Shown: piece by piece, positions 58,801 to 64,000 of the stretch
How the letters are laid out: every line of letters starts with the position of its first letter
How positions within the stretch are numbered: position 1 is the stretch's first letter
Assembly (NCBI GenBank): GCA_932521035.1
Contig: OW051497.1
Location: 3,534,001-3,598,000 of the forward strand
Origin: Oscheius dolichura
Taxonomy: Eukaryota > Nematoda > Chromadorea > Rhabditida > Rhabditidae
Length of the DNA stretch: 64,000 bases
Direction of reading: 5' to 3'
Position numbers and translations under genes: made by a program
Notes under the pieces: generated by a model
What the model saw: only the letters and a program-made list of their open reading frames with translations
What the model was told of the DNA's origin: nothing
Database searches by the model: none

Positions 58801-59405
58801 TATATCGCATCGACAATGGTAAGCGCCTGCACCGTTCCTGCCGAATCGGCGCCCTATCTTCGTGGTTGATCAGTGCAGATTGGGAAATGGAATCAAACAT
58901 CGTTCGAGTCAATACCGCCGCCGGGCATCTCCATCACTGTTGGTTCCTGGGTGGACAGAGTAGCATGTTCATATTTAGACAACTGTGTTGGAGAACAGAT
59001 TGAACCCAGTGCTGTGAGAGATCTGAAATGGGCCTCGATCAGTTGCCGTCTGAGCTTTGAAGCAGGATGTGCTACTCACGCGACGTCAGGTACATTTGGG
59101 AATCCTTCTTTATCTACGAACACGTTCAACCTTGACCGGATAGATTTTTAGGCGTGACCACTGTCGCTGGCGTGGAAAAACTGTTGGCTGTCGGGCGCGA
59201 AAACGGAACTATTCGACTGTACAACAACCCTGTAACCAGTGGAATTGTCAGTTGAAAAGGCTAAGGAATATGGAAAAACGTTTAGGCTGGGCACCAAGAG
59301 CTCTCTGGACATGGCTACGCAGTGACTTCTCTCTGCTTCTTGAAGAGTCTTCTGATTTCGGCCGGTTCCAGCGACACTTCCCTCTTGCAATGGAAAATTG
59401 AATAA
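55886..59405 (+). CDS. EML: EML (echinoderm microtubule-associated protein-like), about 915 aa, with one apparent frameshift
   Basis: Exons: 55886-56042, 56098-56183, 56221-56320, 56359-56495, 56533-56608, 56647-56770, 56811-56876, 56918-57081, 57119-57263, 57302-57443, 57482-57581, 57620-57711, 57753-57893, 57930-58052, 58089-58349, 58393-58524, 58564-58938, 58979-59089, 59152-59246, 59286-59405. Domain order: hydrophobic N terminus, coiled coil (ETLQNRVIELEKIIAKQQNEM), Ser/Pro linker, HELP motif (EKLKLDWVYGYRGKDVRN, about residue 298), then tandem WD40 propellers ending SGHGYAVTSLCF...SLLQWKIE. EML proteins bind and stabilise microtubules (ELP-1 in C. elegans). Around 58735-58745 the frame must shift by one base for the WD repeats to continue, and the coding sum is one base short of a multiple of three. 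Confidence 0.88.
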
Positions 59406-59410
59406 TTCTA

Positions 59411-59416
59411 AATAAA
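59411..59416 (+). terminator. Poly(A) signal AATAAA of the EML gene
   Basis: Canonical signal 6 bases after the EML stop. The trans-splice-like acceptor of KMO follows 218 bases later. Confidence 0.75.
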
Positions 59417-59617
59417 TTGTCAGATTTGATCGTTGCCGCTAGTCGACGTGATTGATAATGATCACGAAGTGAAATGATTTCAGCGACGGTCTTTACAAAA
59501 GAAACTTGCCCATGTGCTTTTTACGAGATTGGTGTGGCAATCTCCGCCAGATCAATTCCGACCTTAGTTTGTCTTTTTATTACGGTCACCTAATTCGCTC
59601 CCCCTTCCTCTGTTTCC

Positions 59618-59634
59618 TCTCTATTCTAATTCAG
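59618..59634 (+). promoter_or_regulatory. Trans-splice-type acceptor before KMO
   Basis: A pyrimidine tract (CCTCTCTATTCTAATTCAG) ends three bases before the KMO ATG. With the short distance to EML it is a candidate downstream-operon (SL2-type) acceptor. Confidence 0.45.
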
Positions 59635-59637
59635 AGG

Positions 59638-61399
<1,762 letters not shown>

Positions 61400-61411
61400 A
61401 ATTTATTTCAC

Positions 61412-61417
61412 TTTATT
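61412..61417 (-). terminator. Poly(A) signal of the Kunitz gene
   Basis: AATAAA on the minus strand, 77-82 bases past the stop; another at 61402-61407 overlaps the region just past the KMO stop. Confidence 0.5.
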
Positions 61418-61493
61418 CGTCGATAAAAATTTATATTACCACATTTTGTGATACACGTCTGGAGTAAAGCTAGGGCACGTCAGCATGGCAAAG

Positions 61494-62357
61494 CTATAGG
61501 CAGCAGTAGGCAAAGTAAGCTCCTTGATGACATGAAGCATTGGAGGGACAGAAGTCGTGGTCACATGACTTGCCCAAATGGATCAGCTTAAACATAGGTT
61601 CTACAAATAAAAGGAAGCCTTACCTGGAATCCGAACTGCTCTGATTTGTAGAACTTCTTGGTAGGACCACAGTCAGGCTTGTAGTTGGCATTGACTCGAT
61701 CTAAATCTTCCCGTATGCTCTCCAAAAAAAGGCATTAACTGACCAGAAATCTCGGTATCACAGCAGAGCCCCACAGCAAATCCCATCTTGCAGACGGCTC
61801 CCTTAGGACAGTCGAGAGGAACAGGCCCATTAGGATTACAGTGGCTCGTGTTATCGGCCCTCTTAACAGGTTCGGAATTGGCAGGACAACTTTGGAAGTC
61901 CACTAAATAAGATACTCAACACGTAAACATATTTCTCTTACTGGGAATACACGTCCTTTGGCACTGATCTTTTGTTGTGAAACGATTGCGGTTCCCTCCA
62001 CAGCCGGTATATCTGAAGGCCAGGCATGTCAGAGTTTCTTTGTCCATGTGCCACTGGAAAATAAGACATTGAAAGGTGAATGTCCAGGATACAGACCATG
62101 ATTGATGACGTCTCGTTGAAAGTACAGTTCGTGTCATCTCCGATATCCAGGGGCTCGGCGCAGTTGTCTCTTAACTCGAAGCCATCTGAAGCGAGAAAGT
62201 TTGATCCTTACAAAGGAATGGGTAATATTTTTGTTGCAGTACTCACTCTTTTATAGAATAAGTGCCCAAGTAAAGACTTTGCAACGAAAGAACTCAACCC
62301 ACCGCTGGCTACCTGTGCGAAGTATAAGATAAGCAGAATGGCGACTGTTTTCCACAT
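61494..62357 (-). CDS. Secreted Kunitz-type protease inhibitor with a lustrin-like Cys-rich tail (194 aa)
   Basis: Six exons: 62357-62303, 62185-62097, 62053-61942, 61902-61744, 61700-61624, 61586-61494; 585 nt. Signal peptide [18 protein letters not shown] (1-18). One Kunitz/BPTI domain at about 24-85 with six Cys in the usual spacing ([31 protein letters not shown]). It is followed by two Cys-rich repeats ([21 protein letters not shown] and [25 protein letters not shown]) of the lustrin type common in nematode Kunitz proteins. The basic P1 residue typical of trypsin inhibitors is not evident, so the target protease is unknown. The acceptor abuts the ATG. Convergent with KMO: stops 95 bases apart. 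Confidence 0.88.
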
Positions 62358-64000
62358 CTGAAAAGGAAATTCTCAAGAGTGATTTAATGAAATTGAGAGG
62401 AAGACAAGAAATAGAAAGGGCACATGTTTTCTAGGAAAATATGAAGGACAGAATCCGTGTTTTGCGCAAGAGCGAGAGTTGCTGGTGTAATACTGCAATC
62501 GACTACACAGCAATGAACTGACCCAGTGAACCGTGAACGACCTCACATTGAATGCTGATCACTCTTTGTGGGCAATCCAGAAGATGTTATGGAAATGGCA
62601 AAGAAAAGAAAATGTTGTCATTTCGGCGACTAGTCATGATAAAGACGCCAAAATACTGGTTTCGGAGAAAGGAATTCTGGAAAACAAGCGAGAAAGACGA
62701 GTGTGGAGGTAGGAGGAGGTGCCTAACAATAGGGGGCAAGTAAACTTGTGAGTAGGAGCAAACTGCAAATAGAAGATGCCATCGGCAGCCGAGAAGTGTT
62801 CAAGTTGAACGATAGGCCCCCTACAAAACAAACAAAGGGACGATCAATGAAATCAGCTGGCATCCGCCGGGCCGATGAGAACAGCCGCATCATAGAAAAA
62901 GCTACATGTACCACGCTCTGAACCAGGAAGTGGGAGGACCTCACGCAGACTGTTTGAAAAATCAAAATAGAGAAAAGGGGAGAACATGGCGACCAGGATA
63001 CAGTAACAAATATAGCAGCACGTGGAAATATCCGCCCTTTATCCGATTTGCAGCAGCAGTTGTCGCTTATTGTTCCGACTGGACTGAGACGACAATGGAG
63101 TCGCCGTCGGGGTGGCGAGCATAACATGTTGGTTTTAAAAAAAACACGTAGGGAATGAAAGTATTTCTTCATATGGACGTTATAAATGTGACTTCAAGTT
63201 TATATATAGCTGTAGTCTGGCTCAGTTGTCAAATACCTATACCAAAAGGAAGTGAGTTGAATGGAATGAGGGGATGGTCATTTGAGGAAGAGTGAGTCAG
63301 GGCTGAGGTTGGGGAACAGGAGTTGGCGGGGAGACCAATGGCTATTGTCAAGAGGCTGCGTGCTGTAATGAGATTTCGAGTGACTCAGATACGAGGGAGA
63401 CAACACAATTCGATAGACACCAACATTTCCGGGACACCGACTGATTTCTGGTAATTACAGTAATCTAACTCTTTAGCACCGAGGAGCTAGAACTCGTGAT
63501 CGGTTATAGCATACTTCCCATAAAAGATGTTAAATAAGATTATTCGGCAGCAATTCGAGGAACTAATAAACAGTCGAATGCCAACCCCTGCTGGATATCA
63601 CGAGAAGGATCAAGAACGTTTTGTCGACGACAGCTGCATGCATTTCACGCAACTGAAACACGTCTGAATATGAAGAAGGCTTGCTGTAATGAGGGAAACC
63701 TTTTGGACCACCACCAGATATTTTGTAGTTCAGTACTCGGAGGATTAAAATCTCTCCATCGTTCTCTACTGCGCCCTTTCTCGGGACCAATAGCATAGAA
63801 TGCACTAACGATGGCTCATATAAACCACGTTTTTTGAAATTTTGAACGAGCTCCAGGGTAAGCTGCTATTAGTTCAATTGTGCTTTTTGCCAACAATGAG
63901 CAGTGAAGCGGAAACTATTCGGAGTTCCGGTAGTATGGAAATTCTTTGCTTCGTCCGGTTGATCTCGATCCAACTATTACCCAGAGTACATATTAATCAT
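62358..64000. other. Non-coding block upstream of the Kunitz gene
   Basis: No exon is supported. Purine-rich on +, as in the 5' flanks of other minus-strand genes. The minus frames at 62723-63172 and 63563-63805 lack start and splice context and look like translated polypyrimidine. Confidence 0.5.

Noticed and set aside
62723-63172. 149-codon minus-strand frame
   Set aside because: Phe/Ser/Arg-rich translation of purine-rich + strand; no splice or homology evidence.

Overview
The window is nuclear DNA of an animal, most likely a rhabditid-type nematode. Most introns are only 35-50 nt, with TTTTCAG-type acceptors. Several genes have a splice acceptor within a few bases of the ATG, as expected for spliced-leader trans-splicing. 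There is a tandem family of F-box-like genes of the kind nematodes amplify, and a kynurenine 3-monooxygenase that reads like the Caenorhabditis enzyme. The species cannot be named from the sequence. All gene models were spliced by hand. Reading phases were checked across every junction of the named genes and the coding lengths close in frame, except for one base in the EML gene.

Layout. 1-15.9 kb: mostly non-coding and purine-rich on the + strand, with an unrecognised minus-strand gene starting at 13206 and one long minus-strand coding exon at 5225-5551. 15.9-25.3 kb (+): a 76-codon gene, then four F-box-like paralogues (one a deletion pseudogene, three intact). Among them lie two TTAA-flanked inverted-repeat elements, a short dispersed repeat and one unrelated minus-strand gene. 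25.5-42.6 kb (-): three consecutive minus-strand genes, namely crescerin/TOGARAM1 (four TOG arrays, cilia), a FAM161 homologue (cilia/centrosome) and glycogen phosphorylase. 43.5 kb: tRNA-Asn. 44.1-47.3 kb (-): a gene with a ParB/sulfiredoxin-like domain, a possibly linked downstream module, and a small secreted protein. 47.3-52.9 kb: long purine-rich non-coding block. 52.9-61.4 kb (+): PGAP2-like GPI-remodelling protein with a tRNA-Ile(UAU) in an intron, EML microtubule-associated protein, and kynurenine 3-monooxygenase. 61.5-62.4 kb (-): secreted Kunitz-type inhibitor, tail-to-tail with KMO. 62.4-64 kb: non-coding.

Themes. Crescerin and FAM161 are neighbouring ciliary genes on the same strand, and each has an X-box-like sequence upstream. 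EML is a microtubule protein and sits 232 bases upstream of KMO in an operon-like arrangement. Non-coding DNA shows a strong purine/pyrimidine strand bias that follows transcription direction: the sense strand is pyrimidine-rich, and the bias flips where gene orientation flips near 52.9 kb. The least-described items are the ParB-like protein, the small secreted protein, the orphan gene at 11-13 kb and the F-box-like array.
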